DNA of 64,000 bases from Echiichthys vipera (taxonomy: Eukaryota; Chordata; Actinopteri; Perciformes; Trachinidae), in NCBI GenBank assembly GCA_963691815.1, contig OY829652.1, positions 17,400,079 to 17,464,078 of the forward strand, read 5' to 3'. Every line of letters starts with the position of its first letter. Positions within the stretch are counted from its first letter, which is position 1. Below the pieces are notes generated by a model. It worked only from the letters and a program-made list of their open reading frames with translations. It was not told the origin of the DNA and did not search any database. Shown piece after piece: positions 1 through 8,488 of this stretch. The position numbers and the translations under genes were made by a program.

Positions 1-134
1 CCCCGTCACGTGTGGCGCTTAGACGTGTCTTTTGAAACTTCTCCTACACTTTTTCCAGCATTTATTAAACACATAATATCAGAGATGAAAGTCCTTGACC
101 TGCCACTGATGTGTTAACACTTGAGAAGACTCAC

Positions 135-246
135 CTGACGTTGCTTGATGATGTTGGTACCCACCACACTGTCGTCCATGTCGCTGCAGGTGTGGTCATG
201 CGTGTTCCACTGACAGCCCCACGAACTGGCCACACATGACATGCAA
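135..246 (-). CDS. plxnb2: Plexin coding exon 8: start of second PSI domain (residues 645-682)
   Basis: The exon is 112 nt: one base completing Pro645, then 37 codons, leaving phase 0. The acceptor is TTTTCAG|TTGC and the donor CGTCAG|GTGAGT. It encodes CMSCVASSWGCQWN and HTCSDMDD. The PSI core is recognisable, but the usual last cysteine of CxWC is Asn; human plexin-B2, as I recall it, also lacks a Cys here (CQWD), unlike B1 and B3. The next exon is not in the remaining 134 bases, so the gene leaves the window here. Confidence 0.88.
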
Positions 247-3200
247 CTGAAAACACAAACACCCGGGATAAGAAAATGCTTCCTCACACATAATTAGGCA
301 GTCGCACACACAATTCCACACAAGCATACACAAACAAAATCTTAAAACATGCAAACTCATCAAAGAGTGTCCGGCACAGAAATCCATGTTGCTGACAACA
401 AAATGGATCTCTGCAGCTTCACATAAGCAAAGCTTGTTCATCACACAATCCTTGGCACGAAAGAAGATCGACTTTCATTTTTTGATTAATGAAAAAGAAA
501 CTGAGGCAATTTCCTCGGCTTAGTAATAACAGGAGGAGAGAAAATGCAGGAGGTGCATTCAAAATTACCATGCATCACAATTTACAAACATAGCCTTGAT
601 CTCTCATCTGTTCACGCACGGTGATACATTTACATCAAGGTTGTCAGTTGATGCTGTGTTCACTGTCACTGTGTATTTTCAGTGATTGACAGAGCAGAAG
701 TGATATATTAAAAGTCTGACTCACGGTGTGTTTTCGGATTTCCTCACTGTGGCAGCACAGTTGTAGAACTTGAACTCTCGCATGGCCAACTCCACAGTCT
801 CGTTGACAAAAATCTTGATGGCTACGGCCACAAAATCTAATGACAGAGCAGAGAGAGGGTTAAAATTTGCTCTGAGTTTTACACACTTATGAATGGAGAT
901 GGTGTCATTAGGGAATAATTCTAAATAGTAAAATCTCCCACAGTTCATGATAAAACAAAACAGAGGAAGGATGACACACAAGACATGTCCTTTAACTAAT
1001 TTGTGACAGAGCATGACCTTGTGACAGAGCATGACCTCAAATACCTTCATATGTAATAATGTATTAATTTAACGACCAGGTTGATATTGTACATTTGTAG
1101 TTTAAATTCCAGAAGAAATCTGCATTAATTAAATTAACAAAATCAACATGCAGTAAACCGGAGGCTTTTTGCACCCCTTGGGGTCTGGGGCGCCTGGGCA
1201 GTCGCCCGCTTTTCGTGATACAGGGCGCACTCACACTGTCCATCCGTACCGTGCCCAAGCACGTTTCACGGCTAAAGACTAGTTTGTTTGACAAGTGTGA
1301 ATGCAACCGTACCCCGCCTAGGTGCGGCACGCTTGCCGGCCACAGACCGTTTGGGAGAGGTGGGCTTTTGTAAAGCACGTTTGCACATGTACGAGCAAGA
1401 GCATGCGCACGTGCATGTGCACAAGGCTTACGGCGGTTCTGACGTCATTTTATGTGCGCCTGTTCGGACATAGAAAAAAAGAAGGACGGACCATGCGCGG
1501 GCATTTAAAACAATGTCGGCAAAAGGTTCACGTTGGTGTGATGCGGAGGTGGAGTGTTTACTGCAGATTTGGTCGGATGAAAATATTTAAAAACAGTCGG
1601 ACAAGACGCACAAAACCTCTGAGGTCTATGGAAATATTTGTAAACAAAGCGACGCATCGCAATGACGTCTATCAATGAGTGTGACGCGTTACGGCGTGAT
1701 GGCGTATAGGCAGGCAAGAAGCATTCCGCCGTGGCCCAGGTAGTGTGAGTACAAATGGGCCTGGCCCGTGGGGGGAGAGGGAGGGGGGGACAAGTACCCT
1801 AAAGCACAGGGCACAGTACGGATGGACAGCATGAGTGCGCCCACAATCTTGGTTATAATAATTAAAGACAGAAGACATTTGCCTTGAAAGAGGGTGTATT
1901 AAAAAGACAGTAGGTTAATTATAAAGGCCATACCTTGGTCCTCGGGAGTATGTGGTATAAGTGAAGGGTCAGGTAGATCGCAAGAGACCTGACCAGAGTC
2001 AGACATGGTGCCCTCACTCTTGAAAGACTTGATGGAGCAGCACAGACGGTCAGAAAGCCCGATTGCAGGAAGGGAGGGGATGTTGATCTTCACCTGAGCA
2101 CAAAATATTAAAGGATGTATTGCTTATCACCTGTTTGGCTGAGTGATATCACTTCTCATTAAATCAATTTCTCTGTGCAGTGTATTATTCAAACATATCT
2201 GTGCAACTGTTTCCTTTTAAAGCCTGAAGATTGATTGATTGCTGTTGGTGGATATACAAGAGTGATTCAGAAATGGAGGGACAGAGTAGTAGTCAGGAAG
2301 GGAAAAAAACAACAACCTCAGAGACAGAAAGTGAATATGAGAGGCCCTCCATCTTCTGGCTTTAAACACAATCAACTAGGTCGGTTATAATAAGCATTTT
2401 TGGAGTTTTCTGGATCAATCGATACAGAGGCAGGAAGACCTAGAGCCCAGGATCTCTGATTCACAATGGAAACTGTTTATTACACAGGCTGTGCATGTTT
2501 GCGTGACGTGCATGTAAGAGGTTGTGTTTCACAGAGAGACAGAGAGACAAAGAGAAGCAGAGATAAAGAGAGAGAGGGAGAAGAGAAGCTGTACCTTCTC
2601 AGTCTTTTTACAGGAAAGGTTCGGGGGATAGAAGGAGACAATCTTGGCACACTGCTGCCTGGGGCTCCAAAGCCAGCCATTCTTCTCCTCTGCCCGTCGG
2701 CACTCAGACCTCCTGGTACACCTTCAGAAGAAGGGTGAACAGCTCCCATCAACCCTAAATGCTTATACAAGCTTCAAAACACAAGGCCTATGACCTCCAG
2801 CAGATTTTCAATGTGCTTCTGTCAATAACAACCTCATGCCCAAGTGACTTCATGGACGGTCTGTACAGATTTCCAGATTAAGTTGAATATAGATATGAAA
2901 AACACTAAAGTTCCTCATTCGTATGATCTGGACCATTCATTTGGAGTAAAACAAATAGTTTAAAGTTGTAATCTGTAACATTTTCATCTAGCTAATTGTC
3001 TTTTAAGTTACTATCAATCAAAAAGTGAGTTTAAACAATAGTGATTGATCATATGACCATATGACTAATGAAAGCCCTTCTACTTGGCTTTTATTCCGAG
3101 TATTCCAATCTGTGTGGAGCTATTCCCTCCCTGTATGTAAATACGCAGCCATGTTAGTGAGGCTGCTGACAGTGGTTAGTCTGCCGACCCAGCATGTCAA

Positions 3201-4424
3201 TGCCAGTTATGCTGCCTTCACTTGAAATCAGAAACTTCCAACTTCTGAGTAAGGCTTGTAGTAAGGGTAGAAGTATAATAGGAACGTGTGTGTGTGTCTA
3301 TGGATTTCCGAGGGTAACATATAGGGGACGGACCGGAAGTAGAAAGGTGCATGTGTGTCAATAAAGTTTACAAAAGAAAAAAAATAAACTCAACACACAT
3401 AGCGGCCGTAAACGTGACAAGATGGGGGGCTCTGAAAGAACAGGCTCGTCTGAAATTACATCTTACTGCCAAAGAGGCCGCTGGAAACAACATATCCCAA
3501 ATCTTACAGATTATGACTTTATGGATAGCACGTCAATAATGGAGAAAATCGTCTGCAGATTAAAAAAAAAATTCAACTGGGTGAAGCACAATTCAAAATA
3601 AAATGCATACCAGAAAGGGAATACAATGTAAAACAGACAGACATGTCTTAATGTGCAAACAAACAGGAGCACGCAATATCATGTAGCATCAGATTTCATT
3701 TGCAAATAACATGGATTAAATAGTCTTGAAGTAAAAGTGAAAAGAAAGAATAAGTAGGGCTACAACTAAGTTTTTTTTTTTTAAAGTTTCGTTCAATCTG
3801 ATGATTTTGTCATTTTGTCAATGAAAATGAGAAAAATGTCCATCACAGTGCCTACAGCTTGAGTTTATCAAATGTCCAAAACCCAGAGATATTCAAATGA
3901 TATTCAGACTATGATCTACAAAAAAATTGTAGACAAATCTCACTCAAAAAGCTGGAAGCATTAAATGTTTTGCTTAAAAAATAAATTCATATTAGAACAG
4001 TTGCTGATTCATTTCCTGTCAATCGATTAATGGTTGTAGGTTTAAATCTAAGTAAAGTGTGTGCAGTGTTTCTGAATAAAAGTATCAACAACTCGTAGAG
4101 AGAGAACTGGTTGTTTTCTTTGCCTGTTTCTGGTTCAAGATCATATCCGTGTACATATGATACACATCACCCCTTCTACCCTCCAAAACCTGATAAATAT
4201 AGGCTGATGAGAGTAAATTGCACAGACTGCCTTCTCTGCATGAGGCTGAAAAACAGCTTTAATTCCTTACGGCTGCACGGACAACAGGAGATGGAATATA
4301 AACACTGAGGGGCTCTAAAAGTGTCTGCAATGAAACACTGAACAAATACCCTGCTGTGTTTTACAGATGGAATTGCATGTGTGGGTGTTTGTGCTAGTCT
4401 GTCGCTGTGTGCATGCATTTCTAA

Positions 4425-4507
<83 letters not shown>

Positions 4508-7500
4508 AGATCCTCACCTGCCCTCCAGGACACACCAGCCACAGTAAGGATCTCTCAGTTCCACACATGATTGGCAGTCTTTCTTTTGGAGGCATGTCTG
4601 CACCGGTACCTTAGTGATCTGGAGCATTACAACATGATAAATGATCGAACAGTGCACAAAATATGAGGTATTTAAAGTACGGCTAGAAATGCTCAGATTG
4701 TTGCATGTGTGCGGAGTGGGAGTAAAACACGCAGCATATGGTCTCTCATGTGAGCTCCCAATGTTTTAATTACTAAAACAATTCCCTCTGTCTACATGCT
4801 AAGTGTTTATTGTACTGAGTGAAATTTTGCCACATACATTGACTTTACATATGCTTGAGTGCTTAAAAATGGTCAGATTGGCCAGGTGTGAAATTTACTA
4901 ATAATATCTGTGTACTTCTAGATGCAACCTTTTAGGTAATAGACAAAAGGGCCCTGACATACACACCTTTTTCTCTGTGGTAATGTAGAGGTGGCTTTGA
5001 GTGAGGTCAAAGAAAAGGTTCTTGTTGACTTTCTCTCCCATGGTGTTGCCAGGAGTCTTACTGTACATGTATGGCTCGGCGGTCAGGTGTACCTGGAGAG
5101 AAAACAAAAGGCAGCACTGTTAGATATAAAGTTTCACTTCCCCATCCTGCTTCCCTCAGGTAAAACTTAAAGCTTACAAGAAAAAAAATAAATCAGAAGA
5201 CAACTCCACCTTGAAGACCTCCCCCTGGGTGTTCCCCAAGAAGGCGATGGTGTGATCATTCTCTACAGCGACAGCCACAGCAGTCAAAAGGCCTGGCTTG
5301 GTCAACACCGCATGTGGCTTTAAGGCGAATCTCGGCTTGCTGGCCAAAGGTGAAGGCAGAAAGTCTGCGCCACATTTGAAGTTTTCCAACGTATCCTTCT
5401 GTAAAAAGGAAAGGAATAATAAAAAGGATGATGAAACGTTGTGAACCCTTTAATCCAAAGAATATTAGAGGGACTCAAGCCTCTTAGCAGTATTATAGTA
5501 GGTGCTCTACTATAAAAAGCTATATGGCAGAGGGGCCAGATTTTCCACACTTCTTCATTGAGGCCAGTATTTTACAGTTATAATGGGAATGGTCTAAATG
5601 TTGTCTGTGTGTTTTGTTGGGTGATTTGTTTTAATCAATATAAGAATAAAACATATTAAATAGTATCTTATCTCCGCCAAAGAGGTTAAGGTTTCGACTA
5701 AGTTTGTCTGTCAGCAGAATTACGAAGAAAACTACTGGCCTGATTTTTGTGAAATTAAACAGAAGGGCGTAGCATGGGTGAAGGGAGAACCCATTACATT
5801 TTGGAGCAGATCCGAATCACGTGGCGGATACACTAGTTATGTTTCATTTTTGTTAACACTGTGAGATAGGGCATTTGTGTTGTGTTCATGTGGTTTTGGA
5901 ATAATCAGAAAAATTAGTTCCCAACAGAGGATTCACTCTGCATCACACACTGTGAGATAGGGCATGCCTTGGCAGAGGTCTTCACTCTCCACGTGTTTTA
6001 AAACATCATTTTTCTCTGGGATAACAGAGCTACTGTCTGCAGTTTATGTTAAAACTCATGAAGCAAAAAATGACTCATATATGCAAATATATGTTCTGTG
6101 TTGCACTTTGAGAGATTTTATGACGGGATATTCATACATGGTGAACAGTGGCCTGCTTCCTTTATGGTTGATTTAAAATACTGTTGATATCAGAGCCATT
6201 TCTGTTGTAATACCTATTTTTTGTTTTCAAGACATGAGTCTGTTTTGGTCAGCTGGAACTAAGACTGTGTTTGATTTCCAGTGGGGAATTTTTATTAGAT
6301 GAAAGATGATGGTGACTTCTACACCACCGCTATATGGTAATATTCTGGATGAGTTGAGGGATTTGGAAAAGAGACATGGAAGGAGGATAGATGTGTGAGA
6401 CAGAACAAGAGCTTTAAACAGAACAACTGCAGAACAAAGTAAACAGTGACACATCTATGCATCATTGATTACTGCAGAGGGAATTCTTCAAAAGATATCC
6501 CACTGACATCTGTTATTCCAAACTCATGTTAAAAACCCTTTTAATCAGCTGGCACAAAAAAAAGCACTTACCGCAATTTTTGATTTGCAGAATTCATCAG
6601 TTTTAGATGAGTAGGGGATGTCCACAGCAGGAAACCCGGAAATTTTCCCAGAGTCGCTGTAGCAGGCGCTGATGATATCCACTAGTCGCTCATTGATGGA
6701 GTTTAGTGGGTACATGCAGAGGGCTGAGTCGTCGTCATCGTCATCTGGACTCGCCACCATGAACAGAACTTTGCTCCAGGAGACGACTTTACCATAATTA
6801 CCTGATTCAGTCATGACCCGCGCAAGCTCTTTTCCGGGAGAAGCCACATACGCAGCTTGCACTTTGTTGTATCTGTTATTTAAGCCGCAGTTTAACTGGA
6901 GCTCTGTGTGGGAGTAGTAATGGTGGTCGTTTTCACAAAGACGAGACACAAAGGTCAGGTTTTTATTATCAGTACCATCAAGTGTCCTCGAAAAGAGGAA
7001 ATAAACAAAACCATCCTCTTTGAAGGCAAGTCGGAAGTCATGCAGGTACTTGGGAACAAACGGCGTCGTCTGTACCGTAGATGCCTCAATGATGCTCTCA
7101 AACACGACCCACTCACGGAAGTCCTGAAGGATGCGTGTGCTGATGAGTTTTGTACTGTCCAGGCTTCCATAGCCTTTCCCAACAAGAAACACACTGAAGG
7201 CTTGCCCATCTTTTGAGTAGGTGGACATGATGCCCACTACGTTCACATTATCCTCTATGCTAGCTACGTAAGTCCTCTCTCCTTTACTGTCACTGTAATA
7301 CAGCTGCTGTTCCACATTGGTCAGGTTGAGGAGGGAGCAGATGCCTCGGTAGCGGCTGCCGCAGACTATGAGTGAACCGTTGGACAGATGGACCAGCAGA
7401 AGCTTGTTGAGGTTGGGCATGGGCTTCGTGTCCTGGCAGGCAGAAGCAGGAGGCGTACATGTCCGTGCATCCTCTTTGGGGCCCGTCTCAGCGCGAGCCT

Positions 7501-7699
7501 GCAGGCGGAGCGACGGCCCCAGCTGGAAAATGGTGTTGACCGCTCCCAGGTAGATTCGTCCGGTCTGGGGGTCCTGGACCACATTGTTGATGGAGGTCTC
7601 TGAGGTGAACTCCAGAATGGGGACGTTGCTGCTCTCCTCCTGGGCTCGTGAGACTGACTGGCAGAAGAGAAAGAGGAGGAGGGAGACCCAGCTAGCCAT
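135..7699 (-). CDS. plxnb2: Plexin-B2-like receptor gene, N-terminal 682 residues (8 exons, 3' part outside window)
   Basis: Plexins are single-pass cell-surface receptors for semaphorins that signal through a cytoplasmic GAP region. Exons, in transcript order: 7699-6572, 5398-5210, 5092-4967, 4609-4518, 2721-2595, 2093-1934, 836-725 and 246-135. They total 2046 nt, join without a frame break and have GT-AG borders. Domain order is signal peptide (about 1-19), Sema (about 25-480), PSI1 (487-535), IPT-like segment (about 540-634) and the start of PSI2 (646 onward). B2 is favoured because the stretch after the PSI1 CGWC motif (EGRCTRRSEC..AEE..WLWS) and the PSI2 CQWN, where B1 and B3 have CNWC, are closest to what I recall of B2. 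The Sema domain is more diverged, so B1/B3 or a fish a/b duplicate is not excluded. Plexin is certain, B class likely, B2 moderate. The transmembrane and GAP parts are not in the window. Confidence 0.85.
247..724 (-). other. Plexin intron between exons 7 and 8
   Basis: This 478-nt intron has donor GTGAGT and acceptor TTTTCAG. I see no repeat or coding signal in it. A short open frame through it on the minus strand is the upstream read-through of exon 8. Confidence 0.85.
725..836 (-). CDS. plxnb2: Plexin coding exon 7: end of IPT-like segment up to PSI2 (residues 608-645)
   Basis: The exon is 112 nt with acceptor GTCATTAG|ATTTTG and donor ACACACC|GTGAGT. Asp608 is split with exon 6, and Pro645 is completed by the first base of exon 8. 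The strand pattern DFVAVAIKIFV, then EFKFYNC, corresponds to the plexin pattern D.V.V.I..., F.FYDC that immediately precedes the second PSI domain. An earlier GTGAGG inside the exon was rejected as the donor because it would break the frame into exon 8. NET at residues 619-621 is a potential N-glycosylation site. Confidence 0.88.
837..1933 (-). other. Plexin intron between exons 6 and 7, carrying a transposon-like element
   Basis: This 1097-nt intron is more than half occupied by a 620-bp inverted-repeat element (1223-1842). Near 1003-1038 an 18-bp unit (TGTGACAGAGCATGACCT) occurs twice in tandem. Confidence 0.85.
1223..1842 (+). mobile_element. Inverted-repeat non-autonomous DNA transposon (MITE-like), copy A
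   Basis: The ends are near-perfect inverted repeats: GGGCGCACTCACACTGTCC on the left and, inverted, GGACAGCATGAGTGCGCCC on the right. The element is flanked by ACA on both sides, a possible 3-bp target duplication. It is clearly related along its length to the elements at 32650, 38251 and 52085. It encodes no transposase. A three-base target site would fit PIF/Harbinger-type elements, but that assignment is a guess. It lies inside a plexin intron and carries TGACGTCA at 1440-1447. Confidence 0.85.
1934..2093 (-). CDS. plxnb2: Plexin coding exon 6: IPT-like segment (residues 555-607)
   Basis: The exon is 160 nt, phase 0 in and phase 1 out, with acceptor TGCTCAG|GTGAAG and donor GACCAAG|GTATGG. 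It encodes VKINIPSLPA, LCCSI, VSCDLP and PHTPEDQ. This matches the region between PSI1 and PSI2 of B-class plexins, where the pattern V.V..LP.L, then a C, then P..PP..D is usual. Taken alone it is weakly conserved; the call rests on frame continuity with exons 5 and 7 and on the clean splice borders. Confidence 0.85.
2094..2594 (-). other. Plexin intron between exons 5 and 6
   Basis: This 501-nt intron has donor GTACAG, followed by about 60 nt of CT-rich sequence on the transcript strand (2525-2590), and acceptor TGCTCAG. Nothing else is seen. Confidence 0.85.
2595..2721 (-). CDS. plxnb2: Plexin coding exon 5: end of PSI1 and linker (residues 512-554)
   Basis: The exon is 127 nt, with acceptor TTCTGAAG|GTGTACC and donor GAGAAG|GTACAG. 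One base completes Arg512, then 42 codons follow, leaving phase 0. It encodes CTRRSECRRAEE, GWLWS (the PSI tryptophan motif) and QQCAKI, so Cys513, Cys518 and Cys535 finish the first PSI domain. The remainder (SFYPPNLSC) opens the IPT-like segment. This is the stretch most similar to plexin-B2. The downstream intron starts with a CT-rich tract. Confidence 0.9.
3752..4045. repeat. Degenerate dispersed repeat (AT-rich, ATCGATTAATGG end)
   Basis: This stretch runs from GGGCTACAACTA to CAATCGATTAATGGTTGTAGG and shares ordered blocks (TCAAATGTC, AGCTGGAA, ATGTTTTGCTT, GTTGCTG, ATTTCCTGTC) with 16064-16365. Such sequences with a 'CGATTAATCG' end are abundant in fish genomes. The class is unknown to me. 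Confidence 0.55.
4428..4504. repeat. (TG)n microsatellite, 77 bp
   Basis: A pure TG tract; on the plexin transcript it is (CA)n, covering intron positions 14 to 90 after the exon 4 donor. Confidence 0.98.
4518..4609 (-). CDS. plxnb2: Plexin coding exon 4: first PSI domain, CGWC core (residues 482-512)
   Basis: The exon is 92 nt, phase 0 in and phase 2 out, with acceptor CACTAAG|GTACC and donor GGCAG|GTGAGG. It encodes VPVQTC, KKDCQSC and RDPYCGWCVLEG. The cysteines at 487, 493, 496, 504 and 507 are those of the cysteine-rich PSI fold. The last codon (Arg512) is split across the junction with exon 5. A 77-bp CA array on the transcript strand starts 14 nt into the following intron. A longer minus-strand open frame overlaps this exon but reads a different phase and runs into the repeat. 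Confidence 0.92.
4610..4966 (-). other. Plexin intron between exons 3 and 4
   Basis: This 357-nt intron has donor GTGTGT and acceptor ACTAAG. No repeat or other signal is seen. Confidence 0.85.
4967..5092 (-). CDS. plxnb2: Plexin coding exon 3: last Sema blade (residues 440-481)
   Basis: The exon is 126 nt (42 codons), phase 0 at both ends, with acceptor TCTCTCCAG|GTAC and donor AAAAAG|GTGTGT. It encodes VHLTAEPYMYSK and then NLFFDLTQSHLYITTEKK, the strand that closes the plexin propeller just before the first PSI domain; other plexins have the pattern DL..D....LYV.T. The intron before it is only 117 nt (5093-5209), the shortest in the gene here. Confidence 0.88.
5210..5398 (-). CDS. plxnb2: Plexin coding exon 2: end of Sema domain (residues 377-439)
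   Basis: The exon is 189 nt (63 codons), phase 0 at both ends, with acceptor TTTTTACAG|AAGG and donor TTCAAG|GTGGAG. It carries the conserved Sema segment KCGADFLPSPLAS (from residue 384) and the blade strand ENDHTIAFLGNTQGEVFK (residues about 422-439), which is close to the plexin pattern of an aromatic- or His-containing strand followed by AFLG. The donor was placed at AAG|GTGGAG rather than later because the next exon then continues as VHL in frame. Confidence 0.9.
5399..6571 (-). other. Plexin intron between exons 1 and 2
   Basis: This 1173-nt intron has donor GTAAGT and acceptor TTTACAG. It contains a dispersed repeat with inverted ends at about 5671-5995. The remainder shows nothing further. 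Confidence 0.85.
5671..5995. mobile_element. Dispersed DNA-element-like repeat with CTCCGCCAA / TTGGCAGAGG ends
   Basis: It starts TCTCCGCCAAAGAGGTTAAGG and ends GCCTTGGCAGAGGTCTTC, so the termini are imperfect inverted repeats. The interior (CATTACATTTTGGAGCAGAT, CCGAATCACG) is typical of a very abundant vertebrate repeat. A second, more decayed copy lies at 12490-12745. CTGTGAGATAGGGCAT occurs twice within this copy (near 5860 and 5950). Confidence 0.7.
6572..7699 (-). CDS. plxnb2: Plexin coding exon 1: start codon, signal peptide, most of Sema domain (residues 1-376)
   Basis: This exon is 1128 nt, exactly 376 codons, and ends in phase 0 at the donor ATTGCG|GTAAGTGC. The ATG at 7699 is followed by a hydrophobic stretch (WVSLLLFLF) and a likely cleavage site after SRA (residue 19). 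Next come the Sema blade-1 motif YLGAVNTIFQL, the pair CGS..RGIC (113-121) and the family signature YYSHTELQLNC (about 261-271). N-glycosylation sequons lie at N107, N125 and N247. An Asp6 run (319-324) sits in a loop before LCMYPL. Upstream of the ATG is a pyrimidine-rich tract ending CTTCAG followed by AG and ATG, so the splice acceptor is 2 nt before the start and the 5' UTR continues on an unseen exon. An open reading frame runs 8 codons past the donor into the intron before a stop; this is read-through, not protein. Confidence 0.92.
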
Positions 7700-7730
7700 C
7701 TCTGAAGATAAAAGAAAGGGAGAGGTGGTT
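7700..7730 (-). promoter_or_regulatory. 3' splice acceptor directly upstream of the plexin start codon
   Basis: On the minus strand a pyrimidine-rich tract (CTCTCCCTTTCTTTTATCTTCAG) ends at 7702, two bases (AG) before the ATG. This is a standard 3' splice site, so the start-codon exon is internal and the transcription start lies at least one intron further right. It also supports choosing this ATG. Confidence 0.75.
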
Positions 7731-8220
7731 TCATAATTAATGCAGTTAAATGCACACGTTATTGTACATTACGCATCAGCAACACAAGACTGCAGTGTAG
7801 AGTAGGTGCGTGGTTAACATACAGCACTAAGCTAACACTCACAAATGCAATCTAATGGTAATGAGGAAAAGTCACAGGGCCCATTCATAAGGACTTTTCA
7901 GTTGTGCACTTATTAGCTTTCTTGCAAAAAGTTACACAAGAAACATCTGTCAGGAGACATAGTGCTTTTTTACTTTGATTTTTGAATGGATTAAACAAAC
8001 AGAGAAACACAATATAGCATGTAAATTATTGAGCTCTAGAGGCAAATGGTTTTACCTTTGGACAGAGACATCTAACATCTAACATATCTAGCCATGCAGA
8101 TAATTATATTTTATTTTATTATTATTTATCTGTCTCTAAAATGTTGGAAGCCAACCCAAACCAGTTGTTTGAATTAAATTGTGTTTGACCAATCCACAGA
8201 TTTCACTGTGAAAAGTTTAC

Positions 8221-8327
8221 TGACATGCCACATGATAGTGAATGTGCTTTTTTCTGATTGTGGATCAACCTGGCAGGAAAATGTAGTGTTTTATAACTAA
8301 CTATTAAACCTAATGTAGGTCTGTGCA
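8221..8327. repeat. 107-bp duplicated segment, copy 1
   Basis: Identical to 11134-11240 over 107 bases except one substitution (A at 8312, C at 11225) and no indels. It begins TGACATGCCACATGATAGTG and ends GTAGGTCTGTGCA. Flanks are unrelated on both sides. Confidence 0.95.
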
Positions 8328-8353
8328 AAATTGTTTTTGCATGTCTGCTCATC

Positions 8354-8488
8354 CATTCCCACTCCCATGACCACATCCCCCCTGTCCTCCAGAAACTTCA
8401 CTGGCTCCCTGTCCCACAATGGATACAATTCAAAGTCCTTCTCCTCGCCTATCAAGCCCATTCATAACCAGGCCCCCTCCTTCCCTTT
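8354..8488 (+). mobile_element. LINE reverse-transcriptase relic (3' end of RT domain)
   Basis: One plus-strand frame reads HDHIPPVLQKLHWLPVPQ, then IQFKVLLLAYQ, before a stop at 8465-8467. The motif HI.PVL..LHWLPV..RI.FK.L...YKA is a hallmark of L2/Rex-type LINE reverse transcriptases in fish. It is a short decayed fragment with no intact element around it. Confidence 0.75.

Larger units (their letters stand above)
2722..4517 (-). other. Plexin intron between exons 4 and 5
   Basis: This 1796-nt intron begins 14 nt before a 77-bp CA array on the transcript strand (4428-4504), and also holds a degenerate dispersed repeat at about 3752-4045. The 3060-3560 stretch is unassigned. An open frame there that begins with an AATAAA-like motif has no recognisable product. 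Confidence 0.85.

Noticed and set aside
721..1050. 109-residue minus-strand frame read as one protein
   Set aside because: Only 836-725 is plexin exon 7; the upstream part is intron in a frame that merely stays open.
1064..1717. Open frames on both strands in the 1.2-1.8 kb region
   Set aside because: Explained by the inverted-repeat element; equivalent frames appear at its other copies.
4176..4595. 139-residue minus-strand frame beginning inside plexin exon 4
   Set aside because: Reads a different phase from the PSI exon and runs into the CA repeat. The true frame is fixed by exons 3 and 5.
5174..5389. Continuation of exon 2 as KVELSSDLFFFL to a stop (short secreted Sema form)
   Set aside because: A normal donor lies at AAG|GTGGAG and the downstream exon fits in frame. 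An intron-retention product is possible but has no specific support.
7366..7755. 129-residue minus-strand frame and plus-strand frames overlapping plexin exon 1
   Set aside because: Alternate-frame shadows of the 376-codon Sema exon. They show no signal peptide or domain.
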